64,000 nucleotides of DNA from JAOUEA01 sp963821935 (GCA_963821935.1 CAWGFM010000004.1:310001-374000); one strand, 5' to 3'; shown: positions 27,500-37,241, numbered from the stretch's first letter. The notes: generated from the letters alone by a model not told the origin. Numbers and translations: made by a program.

Positions 27500-28912
27500 T
27501 CAGGCAGCCCCCGCGGCGACACCACGGAGACGACCGACCGTGTGCGGTTTGCCCAGCAACGCCAACGATTCTGGCAGCGGAGGCGACACGTTCGAGCCCG
27601 TCACCGCCGCACGGACGGGCTGGAAGGCCTTGGTCCTGTTCAAGCCCTCGGCGGCCGCGAGCGCGTCCAACGCGGCCTGGATGCGGTCCGCTTCCCATGG
27701 CTCCAGGCCTTCCAACGCTGCGGCGACGCGGGTCAAGTAGCCGGGCGGAGCCTTCGCGACCAGGGCCTGTGCCTTGTCGGTCAGCTCGATGTCGTCGGTG
27801 AACAGGAAGCGGAGCAGTTCCGGCGCATCCGTGAGCGTCTTCATACGCTCGCGGACCAACGGCATCGCGGCACGCAGCTCGGCCGGATCGGGCATCAGAC
27901 CCTCCTCGGTCAGGAAGTGCAGGCATCGAGCCGCCAGGTCGTCCTCCTCCAGCGTCTGCACGTAGTGGGTGTTCATCCAGGTGAGCTTCTCGGTGTCGAA
28001 GGCCGCGGGGTTGGACGAAACCCGTTGCAGATCGAACGCTGCCACCAGCTCATCGCGGCTCAGGATCTCGCGATCGTCGCCGGGCGACCATCCGAGCAGC
28101 GCCAGGTAGTTGACCATGGCCTCGGGCAGGAACCCCTGTTCACGGAAGGACTCCACGCTGGTGGAGCCGTGGCGCTTCGACAACGGCTGACGGTCCGGCC
28201 CTAGCACCTGCGGCACATGGGCATACCGGGGCGGCGTGCCGCCCAAGGCTTCGATCACGGCGGCGTTCCGCGGAGCACTGGCCAACAGGTCGTCGCCCCG
28301 CACCACGTGCGTGATGCCCATGAGCATGTCGTCGACGGCCACCGCGAGCAGGAACACGGGTGAGCCGTCGGACCGCACCAGCACGAAGTCCCGGAGCTGA
28401 CCCGCCGCGAACCGCACCTGGCCTTTCACGACATCGTCGACGACCCACTCGTGATCGGGCATGCGGAACCGCACGACGCTTGCGCGACCTTCCGCGATGT
28501 ACGCGGCGAACTGCTCATCGGTGAGATCCCGACAGTGGCCGTCGTAGCCGGGCGCCTCGCCTCGCTCCCGAGCGGTCTTCGAACGGACCTCGAGCTCATC
28601 CTTGGTGCAGTAGCACCGGTACGCGGCGCCATCGGCCAGGAGCCGGTCCGCGTGCTCGCGGTAGATCTCCCCGCGTTGGGATTGCCGGTAGGGACCTTCA
28701 TCCCAGTCCACGCCGAGCCACGCCAGATCGTCGAGCACGCCTCGGACGGCTTCTTCGGTGACGCGGCTCGCATCGGTGTCCTCCAGGCGCAGCACGAACA
28801 CGCCATCCTGATGGCGGGCGAACAGCCACGAGAACAGCGCGCTGCGGACGTTGCCCACGTGCAGTGAACCACTGGGCGCGGGTGCGAACCGGCACCGAAC
28901 CTGCTCGGCCAT
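27500..28912 (-). CDS. gltX: glutamyl-tRNA synthetase
   Basis: A 470-residue class I synthetase that charges tRNA-Glu, and probably tRNA-Gln for later amidation. The HIGH-type motif is FAPAPSGSLHVGNVRSALFS and the KMSKS-type motif is QPLSKRHGSTS, followed by the anticodon-binding domain. LRLEDTDASRV and the zinc-type cluster around YRCYCTKDELE are also present. It starts at the ATG at 28912, only 4 nt after the stop of the FAH-family gene, so the two are probably cotranscribed. An essential gene, intact, and useful as a marker that the local sequence is reliable. Confidence 0.97.
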   Translation of the reverse strand: MAEQVRCRFAPAPSGSLHVGNVRSALFSWLFARHQDGVFVLRLEDTDASRVTEEAVRGVLDDLAWLGVDWDEGPYRQSQRGEIYREHADRLLADGAAYRCYCTKDELEVRSKTARERGEAPGYDGHCRDLTDEQFAAYIAEGRASVVRFRMPDHEWVVDDVVKGQVRFAAGQLRDFVLVRSDGSPVFLLAVAVDDMLMGITHVVRGDDLLASAPRNAAVIEALGGTPPRYAHVPQVLGPDRQPLSKRHGSTSVESFREQGFLPEAMVNYLALLGWSPGDDREILSRDELVAAFDLQRVSSNPAAFDTEKLTWMNTHYVQTLEEDDLAARCLHFLTEEGLMPDPAELRAAMPLVRERMKTLTDAPELLRFLFTDDIELTDKAQALVAKAPPGYLTRVAAALEGLEPWEADRIQAALDALAAAEGLNRTKAFQPVRAAVTGSNVSPPLPESLALLGKPHTVGRLRGVAAGAA

Positions 28913-28916
28913 CCGC

Positions 28917-29678
28917 TCAGCCCTTCACGGGGTTGGCGAGCGTGCCGACGCCGTCGACCTCCACCTCGACCACGTCGCCGTCGGCCAGCGCACCGACGCC
29001 CTCGGGGGTGCCGGTCAGCAGGACGTCACCCGGCAGCAAGGTCATGAACGCCGTGACGTATTCGATGAGCGTCGCGACGCCGTAGACCATGTCGGTCGAG
29101 CGCCCCTGCTGACGCACCTCCCCGTTCAGGCGTGTCTGCAGGCCGACGTCGTTGGGGTCGATATCGGTCTCGATCCACGGACCCAGCGGGCACGAACCGT
29201 CGAAGCCCTTGGCGCGAGCCCATTGGTCGTCGGTCTTCTGCAGGTCGCGCAGCGTGACGTCGTTCGCACACGTGTAGCCCAGGATCACGCGGTACGCATC
29301 CTCGGCGCGGATGTCACGCGCCAGCGCCCCGATCACCACCGCCAGCTCGCCCTCGTAGTCGACCCGCTGGCTCACCGGCAACAGGCGGATCGGATCCAGC
29401 GGTCCGATCACCGCAGTGGACGGCTTGAGGAACAGCAGCGGCTCCTCGGGCACCTCCATGCCGAACTCGGCCGCGTGCGCGGCATAGTTCTTGCCCACGC
29501 ACACCAGCTTGGAGGGAAGGACGGGGGCCAGCAGATGCACATCGTCGAGCGCCAGGGTCTCGCCCGTTGGCAGCGGGTTCTCGAAGAACGTCCCCTGCAG
29601 GATCCGCACGTCGGTCTCGCCGCTCTCGACCGCGCCCGTGGCGATCCGATCGCCGTGGCGGAACCTGAGCAGCTTCAT
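28917..29678 (-). CDS. fumarylacetoacetate hydrolase-family protein (HpaG/HpcE-like)
   Basis: A 253-residue protein with the full FAH catalytic core: LVCVGKNYAAHAAEFG, the metal ligands in DYEGELAVVIG, then GYTCANDVTLRDLQ, KGFDGSCPLGPWIE and LLPGDVLLTGTPEGVG. Close relatives act as 2-hydroxyhepta-2,4-diene-1,7-dioate isomerase / OPET decarboxylase or as acylpyruvases. The window also holds a HpaD-type dioxygenase and a HpaE-like dehydrogenase, so a role in that meta-cleavage pathway is plausible. The gene leads into gltX with a 4-nt gap. ATG at 29678. Confidence 0.9.
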   Translation of the reverse strand: MKLLRFRHGDRIATGAVESGETDVRILQGTFFENPLPTGETLALDDVHLLAPVLPSKLVCVGKNYAAHAAEFGMEVPEEPLLFLKPSTAVIGPLDPIRLLPVSQRVDYEGELAVVIGALARDIRAEDAYRVILGYTCANDVTLRDLQKTDDQWARAKGFDGSCPLGPWIETDIDPNDVGLQTRLNGEVRQQGRSTDMVYGVATLIEYVTAFMTLLPGDVLLTGTPEGVGALADGDVVEVEVDGVGTLANPVKG

Positions 29679-29701
29679 GAGGCGCGAGGGTACTGCATGT
29701 C

Positions 29702-30256
29702 CTAGAGGTCGTGGCAGACGGTCAGGACCGTGCCGATGTCGGGATCGTCTGCCTGATCGGCATTGCGATGAGCGAAGCGAACGGTGCCCTGGGTGTCCAC
29801 GATGAAGGTGCCCGGCAGCTGGCTGACGGCGCCGCCGTGCGACCCCCCTTGGCGCCCTTCCCCGCGCAGATGCACGCCGACCCACGCCGCCGCCACCTTC
29901 GGCCTCAGCAGCTCGCCGGCCGACCCCTCGAGCAACCCGAACGCCCGGTAGGACGAGCGGTCCTCGTCGACCAGCATCTCGAACGGCACCCGCCGGGGGC
30001 CGGTGAATCCCATGGCCTCTCCCACGGTCCCCTGACCGACGAGCACCGCGCCGACCCCTTCGCGTTCGAGCGAGGGGGCCGCGCGCGAGAGCCTGCCCAC
30101 CCACGCCTGACAGAACGGACACCCGAAGTAGCGCAGGAAGGAGATGAGCGCGGGGCGCTCCTTCCAACTGCGGTCCAGGGCATAGGCACGCCCACGGAGA
30201 TCCTTCAGGAGCGGGATCGGCGCGGGGTCGCCGACGCTCGGGCTCGATCGCTGCAT
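29702..30256 (-). CDS. peroxiredoxin-like (AhpC/TSA, thioredoxin-fold) protein
   Basis: A 184-residue thioredoxin-fold protein with the active site FLRYFGCPFCQAWVGRL (Cys-x-x-Cys) and a C-terminal strand QLPGTFIVDTQGTVRFAHR, typical of the peroxiredoxin-like family with an extra CxxC. It should reduce peroxides or act as a disulfide reductase in the cytoplasm. The ATG at 30256 gives the family's usual length. A GTG at 30298 would overlap the next gene. It sits 23 nt upstream of the FAH-family gene. Confidence 0.82.
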   Translation of the reverse strand: MQRSSPSVGDPAPIPLLKDLRGRAYALDRSWKERPALISFLRYFGCPFCQAWVGRLSRAAPSLEREGVGAVLVGQGTVGEAMGFTGPRRVPFEMLVDEDRSSYRAFGLLEGSAGELLRPKVAAAWVGVHLRGEGRQGGSHGGAVSQLPGTFIVDTQGTVRFAHRNADQADDPDIGTVLTVCHDL

Positions 30257-30278
30257 GATCACGGTCCGCCGCTCACGC

Positions 30279-31076
30279 TCACGCCAGCCGGGAACCACCG
30301 GCGAAGGTGGCCCCCACCTGACGCCAGTAGCCGGCGATCATCTCGATGGGTGCGAGCGAGGCGAGCTCATCGGCGTCGGCCTCGAACAACGTCACGGTGG
30401 GCGTGCCCGTGAACGCCGCTCCCAGCTCGACATCTCGCGATCGCATGGTCACCAGCTCGTCGAGGCTGGTGGGCTGAGCGGGATCGATGTTCGGCATCCA
30501 CCGCGAATGCAGCATGGGAAGCGCGTTGACGAAGCCACCGGTCTCGGACGGGCCCGTCAGGGTGAGCGTGACCTCGGCGAGCCGCCGGTCGTTGGCGGCA
30601 AGGGTTGCGCCGAACGCCCCCCCGGGCTCCAGCCGCGGACCGGCTCGGCCCACCGCTGCCGGCCGTGTCATCCAGATCTGTCCCAGCTTCTTCGGGTAGC
30701 CCTGGTACCACCCGCGAGCCAGCGCGAAATCCTTGTCGACCCAGATGTAGACGCACCGGGAGTAGGTCTCACCCCGGTGGCTGCAGCGCACGACGACGAA
30801 GGCCTCCTTGTACTGGGAGCGGACCGGATCCAGTAGCTCGGCGCCCGAGTCACTGCACGATTGCCAATCGGCCCAGACCAGTGCCACCGCTCCCGGGTCC
30901 TCGGGTGCGGGGTCGACCCCTGCCGGCAGCAGGGAAGCCACGTTCGCCGGATCCGTGCGGTACTCGATCGTGAGCACATCACCGGAGTAGTGCCAGGGCG
31001 GCGACGGAACGATCGATGCCCGCCCGGCGGGTGAGCGCGGCAGCATGAAACCCTGCGGTCCGGTCACGGCGGTCAT
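30279..31076 (-). CDS. acetoacetate decarboxylase-family protein
   Basis: About 255-265 residues. It carries PPWHYSGDVLTIEYRTDP, GETYSRCVYIWVDKDFALAR and the adjacent Lys pair in GWYQGYPKKLGQIWM. In acetoacetate decarboxylase one lysine of such a pair forms the Schiff base and the other lowers its pKa. Members act on acetoacetate or on other 2-oxo/enol acids, so the exact reaction is open. Start: the ATG at 31076, or the second Met at 31046, which better matches the family. The FAH gene begins 10 bp away in the other direction. Confidence 0.82.
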   Translation of the reverse strand: MTAVTGPQGFMLPRSPAGRASIVPSPPWHYSGDVLTIEYRTDPANVASLLPAGVDPAPEDPGAVALVWADWQSCSDSGAELLDPVRSQYKEAFVVVRCSHRGETYSRCVYIWVDKDFALARGWYQGYPKKLGQIWMTRPAAVGRAGPRLEPGGAFGATLAANDRRLAEVTLTLTGPSETGGFVNALPMLHSRWMPNIDPAQPTSLDELVTMRSRDVELGAAFTGTPTVTLFEADADELASLAPIEMIAGYWRQVGATFAGGSRLA

Positions 31077-31086
31077 ACTACGGCCG

Positions 31087-31956
31087 ATGGAGACCAGGAG
31101 GATCCTGCTCGACGGGGTGCCGACACCCGTGGTGCGCGAGGGCGCGGAGCTGGTCGCCGACGATGGCCGGCGGATGCCGCTGGACGAGCCGGTGCACCTA
31201 TGGCCGGTCGAGCCAACCAAGATCGTCTGCGTCCATCTCAACTACGAGAGTCGCCGCGCTGAGTTCGGGGTCACGCTCGGGCCCGCACCCACGTACTTCC
31301 ACAAGCCGATCTCGGCGCTGAACGGCCATGGCGGCGACATCGTGCGGCCGCCTCGTTGCCGGTTCCTGAACTACGAGGGCGAGATCGCGATCGTGATCGG
31401 CCGGCGCGCCCGGCACATCGCCCCCGAAGAAGCCGGCGATCACATCCGCGGCTACACGGTGGCCAACGACTACGGCCTGCACGACTTCCGCGACACCGAC
31501 GCGGGCTCCATGCTCCGCGTGAAAGGCTCGGACACGCTGTGCCCGCTCGGTCCCGGGCTCGTGGAAGGCTGGGATTTCCATGGCAAGCACATCGAGACGA
31601 GGGTGAACGGCGACGTGGTGCAATCGGGCAGCACGGACGAGATGATCTGGGACATGCACTACCTGGTGGCCGACATCGCGCGAACGATCACGCTGGAGCC
31701 CGGCGACGTGCTGCTGTCGGGCACGCCCGCGAACTCTCGACCGGTGGAGCCGGGCGACGTGGTGGAGGTCGAGGTCGACGGATTGGGGACGCTGCGGAAC
31801 ACGATCGTGGAAGGCTCGGTGCCGATCCGCGACGACGTCGGGGCGCAGCCCACCGAGTCCGAAGAGGTCGTGTCGACGGCGTTCGGTGGCGACTGGGAGT
31901 TCCGTGGCGTGCGTGCTCCGCGCAGGCCCGGCGACACGACACGCGAGGAGGACTGA
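31087..31956 (+). CDS. fumarylacetoacetate hydrolase-family protein (second copy)
   Basis: A 289-residue FAH-superfamily enzyme with an N-terminal cap (MVETRR-like start, here METRRILLDGVPTPVV) and a catalytic core: KIVCVHLNYESRRAEFG, NYEGEIAIVIG (metal-binding Glu pair), GYTVANDYGLHDFRD and LEPGDVLLSGTPAN. It is similar in kind to 5-carboxymethyl-2-hydroxymuconate isomerases but distinct from the copy at 28.9 kb. A Shine-Dalgarno for the next gene lies at its 3' end, so it is cotranscribed with the VOC gene. Confidence 0.88.
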   Translation: METRRILLDGVPTPVVREGAELVADDGRRMPLDEPVHLWPVEPTKIVCVHLNYESRRAEFGVTLGPAPTYFHKPISALNGHGGDIVRPPRCRFLNYEGEIAIVIGRRARHIAPEEAGDHIRGYTVANDYGLHDFRDTDAGSMLRVKGSDTLCPLGPGLVEGWDFHGKHIETRVNGDVVQSGSTDEMIWDMHYLVADIARTITLEPGDVLLSGTPANSRPVEPGDVVEVEVDGLGTLRNTIVEGSVPIRDDVGAQPTESEEVVSTAFGGDWEFRGVRAPRRPGDTTREED

Positions 31957-31962
31957 GCTCCG

Positions 31963-32328
31963 ATGGCGACGATGCGGTACCTGGTCGAGGACGTCGGAGC
32001 CGCGGTGGGGTTCTACGCCGACCGGCTCGGGTTCGAGGAGGTGCAGCGTTTCGGGTCGGCCATGGCGATCGTCCGGCGAGACGACCTCGATCTGTGGCTC
32101 GCGGGGCCCAGCAGCTCGGCTGCCCGGGCCATGCCCGACGGGCGCGCACCCGAGCCGGGCGGTTGGAACCGGTTGGTGATCGAAGTCGAGGACCTCGCAG
32201 CGATCGTGGGAGCGCTGGGCGAGGCGGGGGCGGTCTTCCGCAACGAGATCGTCGAGGGACCCGGTGGGCAGCAGATCCTGGTCGAAGATCCGTCCGGCAA
32301 CGTCGTCGAACTGTTCGAGCCTGCCTGA
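31963..32328 (+). CDS. VOC-superfamily (glyoxalase/dioxygenase-like) protein
   Basis: A 121-residue, single-module VOC protein: MATMRYLVEDVGAAVGFYAD, FGSAMAIVRRDDLDLWLAG, and the C-terminal metal-ligand strand VEDPSGNVVELFEP. VOC proteins are dioxygenases, isomerases, glyoxalases or binding proteins; the reaction here is unknown. GAGGAGGAC lies about 10 nt before the ATG, within the end of the FAH gene, so translation is coupled. Confidence 0.85.
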   Translation: MATMRYLVEDVGAAVGFYADRLGFEEVQRFGSAMAIVRRDDLDLWLAGPSSSAARAMPDGRAPEPGGWNRLVIEVEDLAAIVGALGEAGAVFRNEIVEGPGGQQILVEDPSGNVVELFEPA

Positions 32329-32336
32329 GGTCGGCG

Positions 32337-33348
32337 GTGGCGCACTCGGGGACCGATCGGGCGTTCGAGTCCTGGCAGTCGTTACGAGTCGCGTGTCTCC
32401 GCTCGGGGGACGGCGGGTCGCTCACGGTTCGCGAGCGTCCCGGCCGCCGGAAGCTTGCCCCGGTGTGGCCGGTGAGCCAGGTGCTCGCGGCCGCCATCGA
32501 TCTGGCCGAGCTCACCGGCGATCAGGACGATGTCGATCGACTCGTGAGGGGGCTGCGTCCGTATGCGGCCGGCGACGGGTATCTGCCCGTCCCCGGCGAC
32601 CGGCGACGGTACTTCGACGATAACGCGTGGATCGGGTTGTGCTTCGCGCAGCTGCACCTGCAGACCGAGGACGTCCGTTGGCTGCGCCGAGCCCGGAAGG
32701 TCTTCCGATTCGTGCGGGAGGGTCAGGACCCAGACGGCGGCATCCGATGGGTCGAACGAAGTCGGGCCCGCCATACGTGCTCGGCGGCTCCGGCGGCACA
32801 GCTCGCCCTGCGGTTGCACCTGGCGGGCGGGAAGGACGACGACGACCTGCTCGGCTTCGCCCGGCGCACGCTCACGTGGCTTGACCGAACGCTTCGCGGG
32901 CCGGACGGTCTGTATGCCGATCACGTCGACCGCAACGGCGTGAACCCCACCCTCTGGACCTACAACCAAGGCGCGGCGATCGGCGCCCATCTGTTGATGC
33001 ACCGCACGACAGGCGAAGAGCCGTGGCTGGCGTCCGCGCACTCGACGGCGGCCGCCTCGCTGCGACGGTTCGACGCCGGACGCACCTGGCGCCATCCGCC
33101 GGTCTTCAACGCCGTGTGGTTCCGCAACCTGCTCCCGCTGGAGCCGGGTCGGATCGGTCCCCGGCCTCGATGAGGCCATCGACACCTACCTCGAGCGGGC
33201 CTGGAGCTCGGGGCGTGACGGTAAGGGGCTCTTCACCGCCGGCAGCATCGGTGCCTACGACGGTACCCCGGCGATCGACGCCGGCGGGCTCGTGCAGCTG
33301 TACGCGCTGCGAGCATGGCCGCGCCGGCGCCTGCCGCTCGTGTGCTAG
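32337..33348 (+). pseudogene. GH76-family glycoside hydrolase (alpha-1,6-mannanase-like), one frameshift
   Basis: From the GTG at 32337, 278 codons contain the GH76 catalytic Asp pair in RRYFDDNAWIGLCFAQL and the conserved NPTLWTYNQGAAIGAHLL, an (alpha/alpha)6-barrel enzyme that cuts alpha-1,6-mannan. The frame closes at 33173, but the family sequence continues one base later (LDEAIDTYLERAWSSGRDGK, then GSIGAYDGTPAIDAGGLVQL) to a stop at 33346. One indel near 33165 therefore truncates it by about 60 residues or is a sequencing error. There is no signal peptide, unlike most GH76 enzymes. Confidence 0.8.
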
Positions 33349-33541
33349 GCGGCCTTGATCCTGGGGGCAATTCCACAAGAGCTCCTGCAGGCATTAAGTG
33401 CTGTTCTCAGACGCACTCCACGGCGTCAGGAGGTCCGCTTGCCGCGAAAGTCCGAGTCGTCGTCGGAGAGCAAGAGCCGTCTCATGTTCGCCGTCGATAG
33501 CAACGGGACACTACTGCACGACCAGCGCAGCAGGGCCCGAG

Positions 33542-34261
33542 CTAGACGACGCGCAAGCGCACGAGATCCGTTCGGTGGGCGGCGACTGCGCAGACCCTTT
33601 CCGGAAAGGGCAGCAGATCACTAACGCGAAGCCTCCAGTCGTCGACCGCCGGCCCCCGAGCCCAACCGTCGGCGACCGTGACCTCGGAAAGGGGCAAGGC
33701 AAGTCCAAGACGAAGAGCTTTGGCGACGGCCTCCTTGCGGACCCAGGTAGCAATCAGGTGTATAGCGGACACTGCCTCGCCAGGCTGCGCCCCGTGACGC
33801 TCCGGATCGGAAAGCACCGAATGGGACAGGTCAGCCAGCCCCGGAGCGCCGACGAGACGAGTCCGCAGCTCGACATCAACACCGACTGGCTGCCCAGCAG
33901 CCACGGCCAGGACGAGGACGTCGTCGCTGTGCGAGATGCTGAAAACGACGGGATCCAGCGGGATACGCGGCCCGGTACGAGCATCGACGATTAATTCCAC
34001 TTCGCCGGGTGGGAGCCCTAGGTGCGAGCCGAGCGCGGCTCGGACGAACTGCCGGCCAGTTCGCCACCGTGCCCGGTGGAGCGTGTTCCGAAGATCGCCC
34101 GCCCTCATGTGCTCAATAGACGTTAGCCAGGGCGGAAGTGCGGCGCTGAGCCATGGGGCAAGGTTCACGGCCCAGACACGGACGATGCCTCGGCTTAGCA
34201 TGGTAGCTGGCTCGGCATCCGCGAGAGCGTCGGCCCACTGCGACGGCGCTAGCGCGGTCAT
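33542..34261 (-). CDS. 4'-phosphopantetheinyl transferase (Sfp type)
   Basis: A 239-residue enzyme with both Sfp-type signatures: PVGVDVELRTR (Mg-binding Asp-x-Glu) and ATWVRKEAVAKALRLGL (WxxKEAxxKxxG). It transfers the phosphopantetheine arm of CoA to carrier-protein serines, so it would activate the PCP and ACP of the adjacent assembly line, from which it is divergently transcribed with 99 bp between the starts. The frame is intact, in contrast to the assembly-line genes. Downstream (33349-33541) I see no gene. Confidence 0.92.
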   Translation of the reverse strand: MTALAPSQWADALADAEPATMLSRGIVRVWAVNLAPWLSAALPPWLTSIEHMRAGDLRNTLHRARWRTGRQFVRAALGSHLGLPPGEVELIVDARTGPRIPLDPVVFSISHSDDVLVLAVAAGQPVGVDVELRTRLVGAPGLADLSHSVLSDPERHGAQPGEAVSAIHLIATWVRKEAVAKALRLGLALPLSEVTVADGWARGPAVDDWRLRVSDLLPFPERVCAVAAHRTDLVRLRVV

Positions 34262-34360
34262 CCCACCAGCATAGCTGCGCTCTAGCGGTGGAAGTGCTGT
34301 AGGATTCTAGTACTAGGTAGAAGTCGGGGCTAACGAGCAGGCGTTTCTTGGGAGGGCATC
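34262..34360. promoter_or_regulatory. divergent control region of phosphopantetheinyl transferase and NRPS genes
   Basis: It contains the perfect palindrome CTAGTACTAG (34307-34316), set just after a -10-like TAGGAT (34300-34305), a likely operator. A strong ribosome-binding site, GGGAGGG, precedes the GTG at 34361. Function is inferred from position. Confidence 0.4.
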
Positions 34361-37241
34361 GTGCCCGGCGACGAGCGCTCCACCACGCTCATCGATCTCT
34401 TCGACGAGCAGGTCCGTCGAACGCCAGACGCCGTTGCCGTGGTGGGGCACGAGGAGACGCTGACCTACGCCGAATTGTCGGTGCGCGTCGATGGCTTGGC
34501 TGCCCGGCTCGAGGTCGGCAAAGGCGCGCTGGTCGCGGTTCATCTCGACCGGTCGGTTCGGCTCGTGGTGGCGGTCTACGCCGTGCTCCGTGTCGGGGCG
34601 GCGTACGTGCCACTCGATCCTGATTACCCGGATGACCGGATCGCCTTCATGGTCGCTGATGCGGGCGCAGACGTTGTCATCACCGAGAAGGCACTGCTCG
34701 AGCAGCTGCCTCAGGTAGAGTGCCGAGTCATCACAGTGGACGACGGCGACCTGTCGCAGGTGATGCCACCTTCTGGGCCAAGGAAGTCGCCGGCCGGTCC
34801 GGACGACCTGGCCTACGTTATCTATACGTCTGGATCAACCGGGCGACCGAAAGGTGTCATGATCAGCCACGCGGCGATCGTCAACCGCATCCTATGGATG
34901 CAGTCTGAGTACGGACTGTCCGCCGATGACCGCGTCCTGCACAAAACCCCGTTCAGTTTCGACGTTTCGGTCTGGGAGCTGTTCTGGCCGTTGCTCTGCG
35001 GGGCCAGCATGGTCGTCGCCCGCGCGGGCGGGCACAGAGACAGCGCTTACCTCATCAACCTCATCGAGCGTGAGCGGGTGACGACGGTCCACTTCGTTCC
35101 GTCCATGCTCCGAATCTTCCTCGAGGATCCCTCCGTCACAGCATGCGTTGGGCTACGCCGTGTGTTCTGCAGTGGCGAGGCCCTGACGAGAGCCCTGCAG
35201 GACCGGTTCTTCGACCTCCTCGACGTACCGCTGCACAACCTCTACGGCCCGACCGAGGCAGCGGTCGACGTTACGTATTGGCTCTGCGAGCGCAACAGCG
35301 ACCTCGCAACTGTGCTATCGGCTACCCGTGGCAAATACACAGATCTACTTGCTCGACGAATCCGGGGAGCCAGTGTCGGCGGGTACCGTGGGCCGCCTTT
35401 TCATCGGCGGGGTGCAGGTCGCGGTCGGATACCTGGGACGTCCAGAGTTGACGGCCGATCGATTCGTGCCTGATCCCTTCACAGACCGACAGGGTGCGCG
35501 TATGTACGACTCCGGCGATCTAGCGCGCTCGCTACCAATGGAGCTTTCGACTATGTCGGTAGAGCGGACGGCCAGGTCAAGCTGCACGGCCAGCGGATCG
35601 AGCTGGGGGAAATCGAGTCTATCCTGGATCTCCACTCTGGCGTAGGCCAGTCGGTAGTCATCGTGACCTGGGACGACGTCGGAGAGGGGCGCCTCGTCGC
35701 CTACTGGGTCGTGGCAGGAGGTGGGTCCTCTCCAACGAGGATGCACTCCGAGAACACCTGGCTGCGAGGGTCCCCGGCTACATGGTCCCGCAGATCTTCG
35801 TCCAGCTCGACGACATGCCGCTCGGGCTGAGCGGCAAGGTGGACCGGGCCAGGTTGCCTGCTCCGCTCTCGCAGAAGTCGCTGCCGACACTGTCGTCGCT
35901 AGATCCTGGCGACTCGCTGGAACGGTATCTGTCCGGTCTGTGGCGGGAGATCCTCGACTTGGACCAGATCGAGCGGACCGGCAAGTTCTTCGAACTGGGC
36001 GGCGCTTCCCTGCAGGCCGCCCGTCTTACCAACCGGGTGCAACGCGATCTGGGCGAGACGATCTTCGTCATCGCGCTCTTCGACGCGCCGACGGTTGCGG
36101 AGTACGCATCCTTCCTACGCTCCGAGTATCCCGCGGCCGTTGGGCGACTTACGTCTACGCAGTACCGGACAGGCGCAGCCCCGCAACTCGAAGTCAACGA
36201 GATGCCGCTCGTGTCTGACGAGTTGATGCGTCGATTCGCAAACTGGTGCCTGAGCTCACCGGGACAGTCCGAGCGTGGAAGTCGAAAAACCCGCGAGCTG
36301 CGTTCATCCTGGCTCCGCCACGATAGGGGACGACCTTACTGAGAGTCATGCTCGCCGGGCATCCTGAGATCTTCGCAGCCAGCGAGCTGCAGCTCTTGGG
36401 CTTCTCCACTCTGCAGCAGCGGGAGGTAGCATACTCGGGGCGGTTCGGTTTGTGGCTCGATGGCGCGATCAGGGCACTCATGGACCTGCTCGAGGTGAGC
36501 CCCGACGAGGCTCGACGGCACATGGACGCCGCAACGCAGACCGACATGACGACTCAGCAGTTCTTCCGAAAGCTGCAGGCGCTCGCTGACCCGCGCCTCC
36601 TGATCGACAAGACGCCATCGTACGCACTCGACTCAGGCGCCTTGGCCAAAGCTGAGAGGGACTTCGAAGATCCCTTCTACATCCACCTCGTTCGCCACCC
36701 GGTGCCGGTGGTGCGGTATTCGTGAGGCATCACATGGATCAGGCACTGTACCTGCGGGACCACGATCTGAAGCCACGCCAGGTGGCGGAACTCGTCTGGA
36801 CTCTCAGTCACCAGGTGGTGACGGACTTCTAGATGATATCTAGGCCACAAGATGGCACCGCATCCGTTTCGAGGACCTGGTCACCGAGCCGCGAGCAGAG
36901 CTGACGACTCTGTGCGACCGGATGGGATTGGCCTTCGATGACCAACTACTCGACCGTACGGCGATCTCGAGGCCAAGATGGTCGACGGCATCTTTCCCGA
37001 CTCGCGGCCGATGGGAGACACCCGGTTCATGGAGTACGACAGGGTTCGTGCCGACGCGGCGGACGCCTGGCGGGTGACTCCGACCGACACGCCGCTGGGA
37101 GTCCCTACGATCTGGGTCGCGGCCCGTCTCGGTCTGGAACTGGACGAGGTACCCGCCACGAACTGGTCGGCGTCGTCGGGCCGGGCGGCCGTCGCCGCAC
37201 AGCGTCAACGTCGTCGCCGCGAAGGTAAGAGCGATGCCTGA
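34361..37241 (+). pseudogene. NRPS: serine adenylation domain - PCP - sulfotransferase, disrupted
   Basis: Starts at GTG 34361. Adenylation motifs: LAYVIYTSGSTGRPKGVM, FSFDVSVWELFWP, HNLYGPTEAAVDVTYW, YDSGDLAR and GRADGQVKLHGQRIELGEIE. The specificity residues read D-V-W-H-F-S-L-V-D, the serine code of EntF. The carrier protein is FFELGGASLQAARL (about 35985-36025). Then comes a PAPS-type sulfotransferase: AAFILAPPR-stop-GTTLLRVMLAGHPE and WHRIRFEDLVTEPRAEL. Frameshifts lie near 35320, 35535, 35730, 36237 and 36720. TAG codons interrupt at 36324 (in the PAPS loop, where Ser is usual) and 36830. No condensation domain precedes, so it would be a loading module. Confidence 0.85.

Noticed and set aside
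33349..33541. Possible gene between GH76 and the phosphopantetheinyl transferase
   Set aside because: Short mixed frames without motifs; probably a convergent intergenic region.
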